This document shows, piece by piece, positions 1-6,641 of a stretch of DNA of 7,979 bases. Both the position numbers and the translations under genes were made by a program. Each line of letters begins with the position of its first letter. Position 1 is the first letter of the stretch. This DNA is from Pseudomonadota bacterium. Its GTDB lineage: Bacteria > Pseudomonadota > Gammaproteobacteria > Burkholderiales > Ferrovaceae. The DNA lies in the NCBI GenBank assembly GCA_021794775.1, contig JAJYQG010000107.1:1-7979 (forward strand). Direction: 5' to 3'. A model generated the notes under the pieces. The model was not told the DNA's origin. It saw only the letters and a program-made list of their open reading frames with translations, and did no database searches.

Positions 1-1
1 C

Positions 2-763
2 GCCATCAAGCGCGTGTTTCGTCGGGGTTTTATCGGCAAAGTGCAACGCACTTCCGTACTGGAACATTACGGACTCAAAACGCTGCTCTACGGCACCTTG
101 CTACCAGGACCCGACATCGGTCTTGCCACCGCCCCCCTGATGCGTTCCGTGGCCAAAGCCGGCTTCGAAGTCGGCATCCACACGTGGGACCACACCGCCT
201 GGCAAGATCAGTTGCATCAACGCCCTGCCCAATGGGCCAGAAGCCAACTGGCCCACGCACAACGACGCTTTGCCGATGTTTTTGGCGCCCTGCCCAAAGG
301 GCATGGTGCTGCAGGATGGCAAATGACGGAAGATGCCCTGGAATGGCTGGAAGACGAAGGTTTTACCTGGGCTTCCGACGGACGCGGGCAATCACCCTTT
401 TTTCCCCTGCTACGCGGCAGGGAAGCGCGCTGCCTGCAATTGCCCACCACCCTGCCCACATTGGACGAACTGATCGGTATCGATGGCGTCACTGTCCCCA
501 CCGTGGCGCAGGCCTTGCTTGATCGAACGGCGGCCAACCCTTGTGACAGTCATGTCTTCACCCTCCACGCGGAACTTGAAGGGCAACGTCTGCTACCGGT
601 CTTTGAAGCCCTGCTCAAAGGGTGGCGCCAGCAAGGCTATGAACTGGTATCTCTGGGACAGCTCGCCGCCCAACTCGACCCTGACTCCATCCCGCGCCAT
701 CCCATGCTGCAAGGCACAGTGCCCGGCCGCTCAGGAACCCTGGCTGTCCAAGGGACCGCTTGA
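2..763 (+). CDS. arnD: ArnD-like polysaccharide deacetylase, 5' end missing
   Basis: This is the C-terminal part (253 codons) of a NodB-fold deacetylase most like ArnD, which removes the formyl group from undecaprenyl-phosphate 4-deoxy-4-formamido-L-arabinose at the inner membrane, in the pathway that adds aminoarabinose to lipid A. The open frame runs off the left edge. A GTG at 14 lies inside the frame but is not a credible start, because ArnD proteins are about 295 residues long and the N-terminal Asp-rich metal/catalytic motif must lie upstream. Visible ArnD-like motifs are the metal-binding GIHTWDHTAW (histidine codons at 179 and 191), AAGWQ, a DGRGQSPFFPLL segment, LPTTLPTLDELIG and, near the C-terminus, TLHAELEG with the late conserved His. 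It ends 45 bases before bcp. The exact substrate is inferred from similarity. A more general polysaccharide deacetylase is possible, since no other arn gene is visible. Confidence 0.85.
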   Translation, partial: AIKRVFRRGFIGKVQRTSVLEHYGLKTLLYGTLLPGPDIGLATAPLMRSVAKAGFEVGIHTWDHTAWQDQLHQRPAQWARSQLAHAQRRFADVFGALPKGHGAAGWQMTEDALEWLEDEGFTWASDGRGQSPFFPLLRGREARCLQLPTTLPTLDELIGIDGVTVPTVAQALLDRTAANPCDSHVFTLHAELEGQRLLPVFEALLKGWRQQGYELVSLGQLAAQLDPDSIPRHPMLQGTVPGRSGTLAVQGTA

Positions 764-775
764 TGACGCTATACT
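745..775 (+). promoter_or_regulatory. Possible sigma70-type promoter for bcp
   Basis: A good -10 hexamer, TATACT (770-775), straddles the end of the deacetylase gene and lies 33 bases before the bcp ATG. The -35 is weak: the best candidate is TGTCCA (745-750) at a long 19-base spacing, matching TTGACA at three positions. This is the largest intergenic gap in the window, so an internal promoter here is plausible. It is read from sequence only. Confidence 0.3.
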
Positions 776-808
776 GTCCCCTATCCCCGTGAACATGCAG
801 GAGCCTCC

Positions 809-1270
809 ATGGAAATCAACGACACAATTCCCGATTTCGAACTCGACGCCACTTCGGGCCAACGTTTTCGGCTTTCCGACTGCCTGGGGCACCCGGTGGT
901 GCTGTATTTTTATCCAAAGGACGACACCCCCGGCTGTACCGACGAAGGACGTCAGTTCACCGAACTGCATGAGGCCTTTGCCGCTTTGGGTTGCACCGTA
1001 TGGGGCCTGTCGCGAGACAGTCTCGCCAGCCATGAAAAGTTCCGCGCCAAAATGGCCTTTCCTTTTCATCTGTTGAGCGATCCCGATGAGATCGCCTGCG
1101 AAATTTTCGGGGTGATGAAACTGAAAAACATGTACGGCAAACAGGTACGCGGCATCGAACGCAGCACCTTTCTGATCGATCGTCATGGCCGTCTGGCTCA
1201 GGCCTGGCGTGCCGTCAAGGTACCTGAACATGCCCAACGTGTTCTAGAAGCTGTTCAACAACTCCCCTGA
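809..1270 (+). CDS. bcp: Peroxiredoxin, Bcp/PrxQ family (thiol peroxidase)
   Basis: A cytoplasmic thiol peroxidase that would reduce hydrogen peroxide and organic hydroperoxides. It has 153 residues, the usual length for Bcp. The thioredoxin-fold signature YPKDDTPGCT places the peroxidatic cysteine at Cys43, with Thr40 and Pro36 of the active-site loop. The likely active-site Arg is Arg118, in the GIERSTFLID strand. The start is well supported: ATG at 809 has AGGAG at 799-803, five bases upstream. The position five residues after Cys43, where the resolving cysteine sits in E. coli Bcp, is Arg48. The other cysteines are Cys25, Cys62 and Cys97, none at a standard resolving position. The protein therefore probably works as a 1-Cys type enzyme or with an unusual partner thiol. 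phoH follows after 33 bases and is probably co-transcribed. Family assignment is secure; the catalytic mode is inferred. Confidence 0.95.
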   Translation: MEINDTIPDFELDATSGQRFRLSDCLGHPVVLYFYPKDDTPGCTDEGRQFTELHEAFAALGCTVWGLSRDSLASHEKFRAKMAFPFHLLSDPDEIACEIFGVMKLKNMYGKQVRGIERSTFLIDRHGRLAQAWRAVKVPEHAQRVLEAVQQLP

Positions 1271-1303
1271 TCCAACGTCGTTTCCTGCAGGAGATACCCT
1301 TTC

Positions 1304-2704
1304 ATGGCCGCACCACGCTCTGCCCCAAAACTCTTCGTTCTGGACACCAACGTTCTCCTGCATGACCCCACAAGTTTGTTCCAGTTTGAAGAACACGATG
1401 TGTTTTTGCCGATGGTCACCATCGAAGAACTGGACAACAACAAGAAAGGGATGACCGAGGTCGCACGCAACGCGCGTCAGGTAAGCCGTTTTCTGGATGA
1501 AATCATCACCCATTCTGCTCAGCAGGACATCACCCAGGGCATTCCACTTCTGCGAGAAGGCAGCGTCACGCCCACGGGAACGCTGTTCCTGCAAACGCTG
1601 CAGGGGTCCAAACTGGACCTTCCTCTGGCCGATGAAAAAGCCGACAACCAGATTCTGGGCATCGCCCTCGAACTGCAGCGCACCCAGCCGCGCCGCTCGG
1701 TCATTCTGGTCAGCAAAGACATCAACATGCGCATCAAGGCGCGTGCCCTTGGTGTGGAAGCCGAGGATTATTTCAACGACAAGGTGCTCGAAGACAGCGA
1801 TCTGCTCTATACCGGATGCCGCGAACTGCCCGACGATTTCTGGGAAACCCATGGCAAAGGGGTTCAATCCTGGCAGGAGCAGGGCCGCACCTTGTACAAG
1901 GTGGAAGGCCCTTTGGTTCCTTCGTTGTTACTCAACGAATTCGTCTTTCTGGAACAGGGAGAAAACCCCTTTCACGCCCGCGTCAAAGAACGCAGCGGAT
2001 CGATGGCCGTACTGGAAGTGGTGCGCGATTTCACCTCGCAACGCAACAACACCTGGGGTATCGTTGCCGCCAACCGCGAACAGAATTTTGCCCTCAATCT
2101 GCTCATGAACCCAGACCTGGATTTCGTCACCCTGCTGGGCCAAGCCGGGACCGGGAAAACCCTCTTGACCTTGGCCGCTGGCCTCATGCAAACCCTTGAG
2201 CATAAAATTTATTCCGAAATCATCATGACCCGCGTCACCGTCCCTGTCGGCGAAGACATCGGCTTCCTGCCCGGCACCGAAGAAGAAAAAATGACGCCCT
2301 GGATGGGCGCTTTGGAGGACAACCTGGATGTCCTCAACAAGGGCGATGATGAGGCGGGAGATTGGGGCCGCGCGGCAACCCGCGACCTGATTCGTTCCCG
2401 CATCAAAATCAAGTCGCTCAATTTCATGCGCGGCCGCACCTTCCTCAATAAATTTTTGATCATCGATGAGGCACAGAACTTAACCCCCAAGCAGATGAAA
2501 ACCCTCATCACCCGCGCCGGGCCCGGAACCAAGGTCGTATGCCTGGGCAACATTGCCCAAATCGACACGCCCTACCTAACCGAAGGCAGTTCGGGGATCA
2601 CGTATGTGGTAGACCGCTTCAAGGGCTGGGTCCATAGCGGACATGTCACACTGCAACGCGGGGAACGTTCGCGTCTTGCCGATTACGCGGCCGAAGTGCT
2701 GTAA
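1304..2704 (+). CDS. PIN domain-PhoH fusion ATPase (PhoH2-like)
   Basis: This 466-residue protein joins an N-terminal PIN nuclease domain (about residues 8-150) to a C-terminal PhoH ATPase domain (about 250-460). PIN acidic residues are visible: Asp14 in LDTNV, Glu41/Glu42 in TIEELD, Asp114 in ADNQIL and Asp139 in SKDIN. The ATPase has a Walker A motif, GQAGTGKT (279-286), and a Walker B motif, FLIIDEAQ (384-391). Fusions of this type, such as mycobacterial PhoH2, are known to unwind and cut RNA, so a role in RNA processing or decay is likely; the targets here are unknown. All key residues appear intact. The ATG at 1304 has GGAG at 1290-1293, a somewhat long 10-base spacing. The upstream neighbour is bcp and lplT begins 12 bases after the stop. 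The old name, phosphate-starvation protein, should not be taken as evidence of phosphate control, and I see no Pho box. Confidence 0.93.
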   Translation: MAAPRSAPKLFVLDTNVLLHDPTSLFQFEEHDVFLPMVTIEELDNNKKGMTEVARNARQVSRFLDEIITHSAQQDITQGIPLLREGSVTPTGTLFLQTLQGSKLDLPLADEKADNQILGIALELQRTQPRRSVILVSKDINMRIKARALGVEAEDYFNDKVLEDSDLLYTGCRELPDDFWETHGKGVQSWQEQGRTLYKVEGPLVPSLLLNEFVFLEQGENPFHARVKERSGSMAVLEVVRDFTSQRNNTWGIVAANREQNFALNLLMNPDLDFVTLLGQAGTGKTLLTLAAGLMQTLEHKIYSEIIMTRVTVPVGEDIGFLPGTEEEKMTPWMGALEDNLDVLNKGDDEAGDWGRAATRDLIRSRIKIKSLNFMRGRTFLNKFLIIDEAQNLTPKQMKTLITRAGPGTKVVCLGNIAQIDTPYLTEGSSGITYVVDRFKGWVHSGHVTLQRGERSRLADYAAEVL

Positions 2705-2716
2705 CACAACGCTTCC

Positions 2717-4021
2717 ATGGGCTTGGGTTTTTACATCATCTTGCTGGCGCAATTTCTGTCAGCGCTGGCAGACAATGCTTTGTTGTTCGCCGCCATCGCC
2801 TTGCTCAAAACCCTTGCCGCCCCGCCAGAGTATGTCCCCTTTCTGCAGCAATTCTTTGTCCTCTCCTACATCGTCCTGGCCCCCTTTGTGGGGGCCTTCT
2901 CGGACTCGCTCCCCAAAGGTCGGGTCATGTTTCTCAGCAACATCATCAAACTCCTGGGGTCCCTTGCCATGCTGCTTGGCGTCAGTCCCCTGCTGGCCTA
3001 TGGCCTCGTAGGGCTTGGAGCTGCCGCCTATTCACCCGCCAAATACGGCATTCTCACCGAATGCTTGCCCGCCGGAAAACTGGTCCTGGCCAACAGCTGG
3101 ATGGAAGCCTTGACGGTCATTGCCATCATTTTCGGCGCCGTCCTGGGGGGATGGTTGCTCAAACCCGGACTGGCTCTCTATGCGCATTTCACCTGGGTCT
3201 CCCACGCCCTGACGTTGCCTCTGCTCAACGTGCCACGTTTTGCCATTCTGATCATCCTGATCTTGTACATCGGCGCTGCCATCGCCAACCTGTATATCCC
3301 GCGAGTCATGCCTGACCACGCCTTGCCACAGACGAACCCCTGGTTTCTGCTGAAAGATTTCTGGCATTCCTTCCTGTTGCTGTGGCGTGATCCCCTGGGC
3401 CAAGTCTCCTTGGCCGTCACCACCATTTTTTGGGGCGTGGGATCTTCTCTGCGCCTCATCGTGCTGGTCTGGGCCACCCTCCAATTGCACTTCAGCCTGG
3501 AGCAGGCCACCCAACTGACGGCGGTTTCAGCCATCGGCATCGCACTGGGCTCCATTGCTGCCGCCCGGTGGGTTCGCCTCGAAAGTGCCATCAAGGTGCT
3601 CCCCGTCGGTGTCGCCATGGGGTTTGCCATACTGGGCATGCTGGTCGTTCGCGACTGGTCCGTCGCCGTTGTCCTGCTGATTGCCTCTGGGGCCATGGCC
3701 GGATTCTTTGTCGTGCCCATGAACGCATTATTACAACATCGCGGCCATCAAATGATGGGGGCCGGCCACAGCATTGCCGTGCAAAACTTCAATGAAAACA
3801 TTAGCATAATTGCATTGCTCGGCATTTATGCCGGCGTCATCCACGCCGATTCTCCGTTGCGTCGGTTCTTTCACGCCATCGGGCTTGAAGGCCTGAAAGG
3901 GCGGCCTTTGGTGCCCTCTGAGGCGTCGTTTTATACCAGCGTCGTTCTCCTTGCCCTGTTCATCAGCAGCCTGATGTTCTGGCTCTACCGGCGTTACCGA
4001 CACGTGGAGTATGTCGATTGA
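2717..4021 (+). CDS. lplT: Lysophospholipid transporter LplT (MFS)
   Basis: An inner-membrane major facilitator protein of 434 residues with about 12 hydrophobic segments. E. coli LplT flips lysophospholipids such as lyso-PE inward for re-acylation by Aas. Diagnostic segments are AQFLSALADNALLF (11-24, with Asp19 matching the E. coli functional Asp), the motif-A-like DSLPKGRVM (63-71), GAAAYSPAKYGIL (101-113) and PMNALLQHRG (344-353) followed by VQNFNEN (365-371). It is about 35 residues longer than E. coli LplT. The extra length lies in a loop near 155-175 and in a loop before the last helix (about 380-400). The start is the first in-frame ATG after the phoH stop and aligns with the E. coli N-terminus, but no Shine-Dalgarno site precedes it, so re-initiation after phoH is plausible. 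No aas gene is in the window, so the partner acyltransferase must be elsewhere. The end overlaps tsaB by 4 bases. Confidence 0.93.
   Translation: MGLGFYIILLAQFLSALADNALLFAAIALLKTLAAPPEYVPFLQQFFVLSYIVLAPFVGAFSDSLPKGRVMFLSNIIKLLGSLAMLLGVSPLLAYGLVGLGAAAYSPAKYGILTECLPAGKLVLANSWMEALTVIAIIFGAVLGGWLLKPGLALYAHFTWVSHALTLPLLNVPRFAILIILILYIGAAIANLYIPRVMPDHALPQTNPWFLLKDFWHSFLLLWRDPLGQVSLAVTTIFWGVGSSLRLIVLVWATLQLHFSLEQATQLTAVSAIGIALGSIAAARWVRLESAIKVLPVGVAMGFAILGMLVVRDWSVAVVLLIASGAMAGFFVVPMNALLQHRGHQMMGAGHSIAVQNFNENISIIALLGIYAGVIHADSPLRRFFHAIGLEGLKGRPLVPSEASFYTSVVLLALFISSLMFWLYRRYRHVEYVD
4006..4020 (+). promoter_or_regulatory. Ribosome binding site and TTG start that define tsaB
   Basis: GGAG (4006-4009) lies eight bases before a TTG at 4018-4020 and decides the tsaB start. 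There is no ATG or GTG in frame between the GGAG and the conserved N-terminal strand. The nearby ATG at 4011 is out of frame and hits a stop after ten codons. The TTG overlaps the lplT stop codon as TTGA, which suggests translational coupling. Confidence 0.65.
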
Positions 4022-4701
4022 GCGATTGCCTGCTTGCCTTTGAATTTTCAACCGAACGTGGCTCCGTCGCACTGTCTGACGGACAAGGAACCCTGGCCTC
4101 CATCGAGGATCATGAACCAGGACCATCCGCCCGCCTGAGCATGCTCGTCGACAACGTGCTGCATCAATCAGGCAAGCAACTGCGGGATATCGCCGGCATT
4201 GCCTACGGCGCAGGCCCAGGCGCCTTTACCGGTGTTCGTCTGGCCTGCGGAATGGCCCAAGGTCTGGGGCTGGGACTTGGCGTTCCCCTCATCCCCGTTT
4301 CAACCCTGGAAAGCCTGTTGCCACTGGTCGATGTTCCCCGCCTGGTGGTCGTCCAGGATGCGCGCATGAACCAACTTTACCTGGCCGCCTACGAGCGTCA
4401 AGGCCATCAATGGCAAGAACGACTCCCCCCTACGTTGTGCGCACCCGACCATTTGCCCGATTTACCCGCTGCCTCCTGGTGGGCAGCAGGCTCCGGCACG
4501 GCGCTCTGCGGCCAACAACTCTCGACACGCTGGGGCTCCCATATCCAAGGCATCATTCCTGGCCTTGCTCCCCATGCCGCCCAGATTGCGACCCTGGCAT
4601 ACCCTCGTTGGCTGGCTGGCACCGGCGTAGCGGCCGCGATGGCCCAGCCAGTTTATCTTCGTCAGCATGTAGCCCTTACGTTAGCCGAGCGGGGCTTGTG
4701 A
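4018..4701 (+). CDS. tsaB: tRNA t6A37 threonylcarbamoyltransferase complex subunit TsaB
   Basis: TsaB is the scaffold subunit that pairs with TsaD and TsaE to place the threonylcarbamoyl group on A37 of ANN-decoding tRNAs in the cytoplasm. The protein is 227 residues, close to the E. coli length (231). It opens with the ASKHA-fold strand LLAFEFSTERGSVAL. It then carries the hallmark AYGAGPGAFTGVRL (62-75), the helix MAQGLGLGLGVPLIPVSTLE, DARMNQLYLAAY in the middle, and PVYLR (211-215) near the end. As expected for TsaB, the His-x3-His metal site of TsaD is absent. The start is a TTG with GGAG eight bases upstream, overlapping the lplT stop as TTGA. The stop overlaps the rimI start as GTGA. 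The tsaB-rimI pairing is common in proteobacteria. Product is secure; the start codon is likely but not proven. Confidence 0.93.
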   Translation: MSDCLLAFEFSTERGSVALSDGQGTLASIEDHEPGPSARLSMLVDNVLHQSGKQLRDIAGIAYGAGPGAFTGVRLACGMAQGLGLGLGVPLIPVSTLESLLPLVDVPRLVVVQDARMNQLYLAAYERQGHQWQERLPPTLCAPDHLPDLPAASWWAAGSGTALCGQQLSTRWGSHIQGIIPGLAPHAAQIATLAYPRWLAGTGVAAAMAQPVYLRQHVALTLAERGL

Positions 4702-5180
4702 CCGCGCTGATCCGCCCCCTCAACGATACCGACCTCGACCATCTCGAAGCCATCGAGCGTCGCTGTTTCAGCACCCCCTGGAGCCGTAACCAGCTGAGCG
4801 AATCCGTGCGCCATCATGCGCACCTTGGTCTCACGCTGAGCCATCCTTCACCGATCATCGGCTATGCATTTTTCATGCAGATACTTGACGAAGCCCATCT
4901 GCTCAACCTGGTGATCGATCTCCCCTGGCAACGACAGGGACTCGGACGGTTTTTGCTGGAAGCGGTGCTGAATCACCTGCGCGCCACGGCCGCCCAGTCT
5001 ATCCTGTTGGAAGTTCGGGCCAGCAATCTTGGCGCCAGGCAACTTTACGCGCACGCCGGCTTCACCGTACTGAGCCTGCGCAAGGGATACTACAGCACCC
5101 CAGACCGAACCATCCGTGAAGACGCCCTCGTCATGCGTCTGGCGCTCTGCCCCACCGACTCGGCCACGACAGCGGTATAA
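4698..5180 (+). CDS. rimI: Ribosomal-protein/N-terminal acetyltransferase RimI (GNAT)
   Basis: RimI moves an acetyl group from acetyl-CoA to the N-terminal residue of ribosomal protein S18 and, in some bacteria, other proteins. From GTG at 4698 the protein is 160 residues, against 148 in E. coli. It shows the GNAT acetyl-CoA signature QRQGLG (78-83), the strand LLEVRASN with likely catalytic Glu105, and Tyr117 in the helix QLYAHAGF, matching the Glu103/Tyr115 pair of enteric RimI. The family-typical YYSTPDRTIREDALVM follows. The frame stays open upstream to 4410, but that part lies inside tsaB and has no RimI similarity. The GTG overlaps the tsaB stop as GTGA and fits the family N-terminus (IRPLNDTDLDHLEAIE). 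The C-terminal tail after LVMRLAL is about ten residues longer than usual. It ends 28 bases before the glycosylase gene. Confidence 0.93.
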   Translation: MTALIRPLNDTDLDHLEAIERRCFSTPWSRNQLSESVRHHAHLGLTLSHPSPIIGYAFFMQILDEAHLLNLVIDLPWQRQGLGRFLLEAVLNHLRATAAQSILLEVRASNLGARQLYAHAGFTVLSLRKGYYSTPDRTIREDALVMRLALCPTDSATTAV

Positions 5181-5181
5181 T
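5176..5181 (+). promoter_or_regulatory. Perfect -10 hexamer, possible promoter of the glycosylase gene
   Basis: TATAAT lies exactly over the rimI stop codon, 27 bases before the ATG at 5209, which would give a leader of about 20 bases. The -35 side is poor: the best candidate is CCGACT (5155-5160) at a 15-base spacing. A consensus -10 is uncommon by chance in such GC-rich sequence, but an adjoining stop codon (TAA) partly explains it. Confidence 0.3.
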
Positions 5182-5208
5182 GAACTTTTGGCCTGCGGAC
5201 CATCACGC

Positions 5209-5883
5209 ATGGATGCACAAGAAGCTTTCTGGCGCGAACTGGGCCCCTGGCCACGCTGGGGCCCACGTGCCAAGCCTGGGCCTACCCCCGTCAGTACCGA
5301 TGTCCCGCCCATCCTCGAACAGGTAGCACCCACCGCTCAAGGCTCCGCTTTGTCGCAAGACATCGAAGCTTGCACGCGCTGTGCCCTACATGAAAAACGG
5401 CAACGCCCGGTACCCGGCCTGATTCAACCCGGAACCCCCTGGATGTTCATTGGTGAAGCACCAGGAGCCGAGGAAGATCAGCAAGGGCTGCCTTTTGTTG
5501 GAAGTGCCGGAAAACTGCTGGATCGCATGCTGCTTGCCTTGGGTCTGCAACGGGGCCTCGATGCCTCCATCGCCAATGTGGTCAAGTGCCGCCCTCCTCA
5601 CAACCGGACCCCCAGCGAGGAAGAATGTCAGCGCTGTTTACCCTACCTGCATCAGCAAATCGCGGTCGTCAATCCACGAATCATCGTGCTGCTTGGTCGA
5701 GTTGCTGCCCATAACCTGTTGAGCACCCAAGGCAGCATGGGCACATTACGAGGTCGACTTCATCACATCGGCAACATACCCGCCATCGTCACCTGGCACC
5801 CCGCTTACCTCCTGCGCAGCCCACAAGAAAAAGCGGGGGCCTGGGCGGATTTATGCCTGGCACGACGACAAGTTACAAAGTGA
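5209..5883 (+). CDS. udg: Uracil-DNA glycosylase, family 4 (4Fe-4S), with N-terminal extension
   Basis: This enzyme removes uracil from DNA, the first step of base excision repair after cytosine deamination or dUTP incorporation. The protein is 224 residues. The catalytic domain starts near residue 50 and shows the family 4 signs: CTRC (Cys55, Cys58), motif A GEAPGAEED (82-90), KCRPPHNRTP with Cys127, Cys143 in CLPYL, and WHPAYLLR (196-203). Cys55, Cys58, Cys127 and Cys143 match the expected iron-sulfur cluster pattern. The ATG at 5209 is preferred: the frame is open back to a GTG at 5116, but that region overlaps rimI. The Shine-Dalgarno is only a weak GGA at 5197-5199. About 50 residues rich in Pro and Trp precede the domain, and the first 20 resemble the N-terminus of polymerase III psi (see findings). 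ompR follows after 26 bases. Confidence 0.92.
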   Translation: MDAQEAFWRELGPWPRWGPRAKPGPTPVSTDVPPILEQVAPTAQGSALSQDIEACTRCALHEKRQRPVPGLIQPGTPWMFIGEAPGAEEDQQGLPFVGSAGKLLDRMLLALGLQRGLDASIANVVKCRPPHNRTPSEEECQRCLPYLHQQIAVVNPRIIVLLGRVAAHNLLSTQGSMGTLRGRLHHIGNIPAIVTWHPAYLLRSPQEKAGAWADLCLARRQVTK

Positions 5884-5903
5884 CATAGTTTTTGGATTAT
5901 GAT
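5873..5903 (+). promoter_or_regulatory. Possible ompR promoter just before the start codon
   Basis: TTACAA (5873-5878) and TATGAT (5898-5903) are good matches to -35 and -10 boxes but are 19 bases apart. GATTAT (5895-5900) would give a 16-base spacing with a weaker -10. The stretch is AT-rich relative to its surroundings. With TATGAT as the -10, transcription would begin about at the ompR ATG. It is read from sequence only. Confidence 0.3.
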
Positions 5904-5925
5904 GGCGCCATGATGCCATCGCGCC
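5901..5925 (+). repeat. Overlapping inverted repeats around the ompR start codon
   Basis: Three mutually exclusive pairings share this spot: the perfect 10-base palindrome ATGGCGCCAT (5902-5911); GATGGC (5901-5906) with GCCATC (5915-5920) around an 8-base loop; and GGCGC (5904-5908) with GCGCC (5921-5925) around a 12-base loop. The candidate start codons at 5910 and 5913 lie in or beside the loops. The repeats are seen directly; any regulatory role is inference. Confidence 0.5.
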
Positions 5926-6641
5926 CCCGAATCCTGGTGCTGGACGACGATCTGCGCTTGCGCGAACTCCTTCACCGTTACCTCACCGAGCAGGGTTTTC
6001 AGGTCACCCCTGTTCCCGATGCGGCCGCTTTGACCAAAATCTGGGCCACCCCACCGGCCCATGATCTGATGGTGCTGGATCTCATGCTGCCCGGAGAAGA
6101 TGGCCTTGCCGTTTGCCGCCGTCTGCGTGATGAGGGCAACATGATCCCCATCATCATGCTGACCGCCAAAGGCCATGACAACGACCGCATTCTCGGGCTC
6201 AATGCCGGCGCGGACGATTATCTGCCCAAACCTTTCAACCCCAAAGAATTGCTGGCCCGCATTCACGCCGTGTTGCGACGTCGCCCTGCAGAAGCGCGTT
6301 TGCCTCAACAGGTTGCCCCGGTGGGAGATACGCTAGCCTTCGGTGAATTTACGTTCCATCTGCTGCAACGCAGCCTATTTCGCAGTGGCGCCCCCGTCCC
6401 TCTGTCGAGCAGCGAGTTTTCTCTGTTGCGCGCGCTAGCCACCCACCCCCATGAGGCCCTTTCCCGGGAAAAATTGACCGACCTCGTTCGTGGCCGGGAA
6501 AGGGAGACTTTTGACCGCAGCATCGACGTACAAATTTCCCGATTACGCCGCCTGCTTGAAGAAGACCCTGGGCAACCACGCCACATTCGCACCGTCTGGG
6601 GCATTGGCTATGTGTTTGTGCCCGATGCCACGACCCCATGA
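5910..6641 (+). CDS. ompR: OmpR response regulator
   Basis: A DNA-binding response regulator that, once phosphorylated by EnvZ, controls transcription of envelope genes such as porins in enterobacteria; its targets here are unknown. From ATG 5910 it has 243 residues, against 239 in E. coli. The receiver domain (about 6-122) has the acidic pocket Asp12/Asp13, phospho-acceptor Asp57 in VLDLMLPGEDGL, Thr85 and Lys107 in KPFNP. The winged-helix domain (about 140-238) ends with the very OmpR-typical RSIDVQISRLRRLLEEDP and TVWGIGYVFVPD. All key residues are intact. Start choice is between tandem ATGs at 5910 and 5913. A TTG at 5892 would add six residues but lacks family support. No Shine-Dalgarno site is visible. 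The gene lies 26 bases after the glycosylase gene, and its stop overlaps the envZ start as ATGA. Confidence 0.96.
   Translation: MMPSRPRILVLDDDLRLRELLHRYLTEQGFQVTPVPDAAALTKIWATPPAHDLMVLDLMLPGEDGLAVCRRLRDEGNMIPIIMLTAKGHDNDRILGLNAGADDYLPKPFNPKELLARIHAVLRRRPAEARLPQQVAPVGDTLAFGEFTFHLLQRSLFRSGAPVPLSSSEFSLLRALATHPHEALSREKLTDLVRGRERETFDRSIDVQISRLRRLLEEDPGQPRHIRTVWGIGYVFVPDATTP

Noticed and set aside
14..16. GTG at 14 as the start of the deacetylase
   Set aside because: The frame continues to the window edge, and the protein would lack the essential N-terminal metal/catalytic Asp motif of its family.
731..1237. 168-codon open frame on the - strand opposite bcp
   Set aside because: It mirrors the bcp coding frame and shows no domain or start-site support.
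1244..1867. 207-codon open frame on the - strand opposite bcp/phoH
   Set aside because: It is opposite the intact PIN domain of the PhoH fusion and has no recognisable motif.
4410..4697. 5' extension of the rimI frame inside tsaB
   Set aside because: RimI similarity begins right after the GTG at 4698. The upstream residues are low-complexity shadow of tsaB.
5116..5208. 5' extension of the glycosylase frame from a GTG at 5116
   Set aside because: It overlaps the rimI C-terminal coding region, and ATG 5209 gives a sensible N-terminus after the rimI stop.
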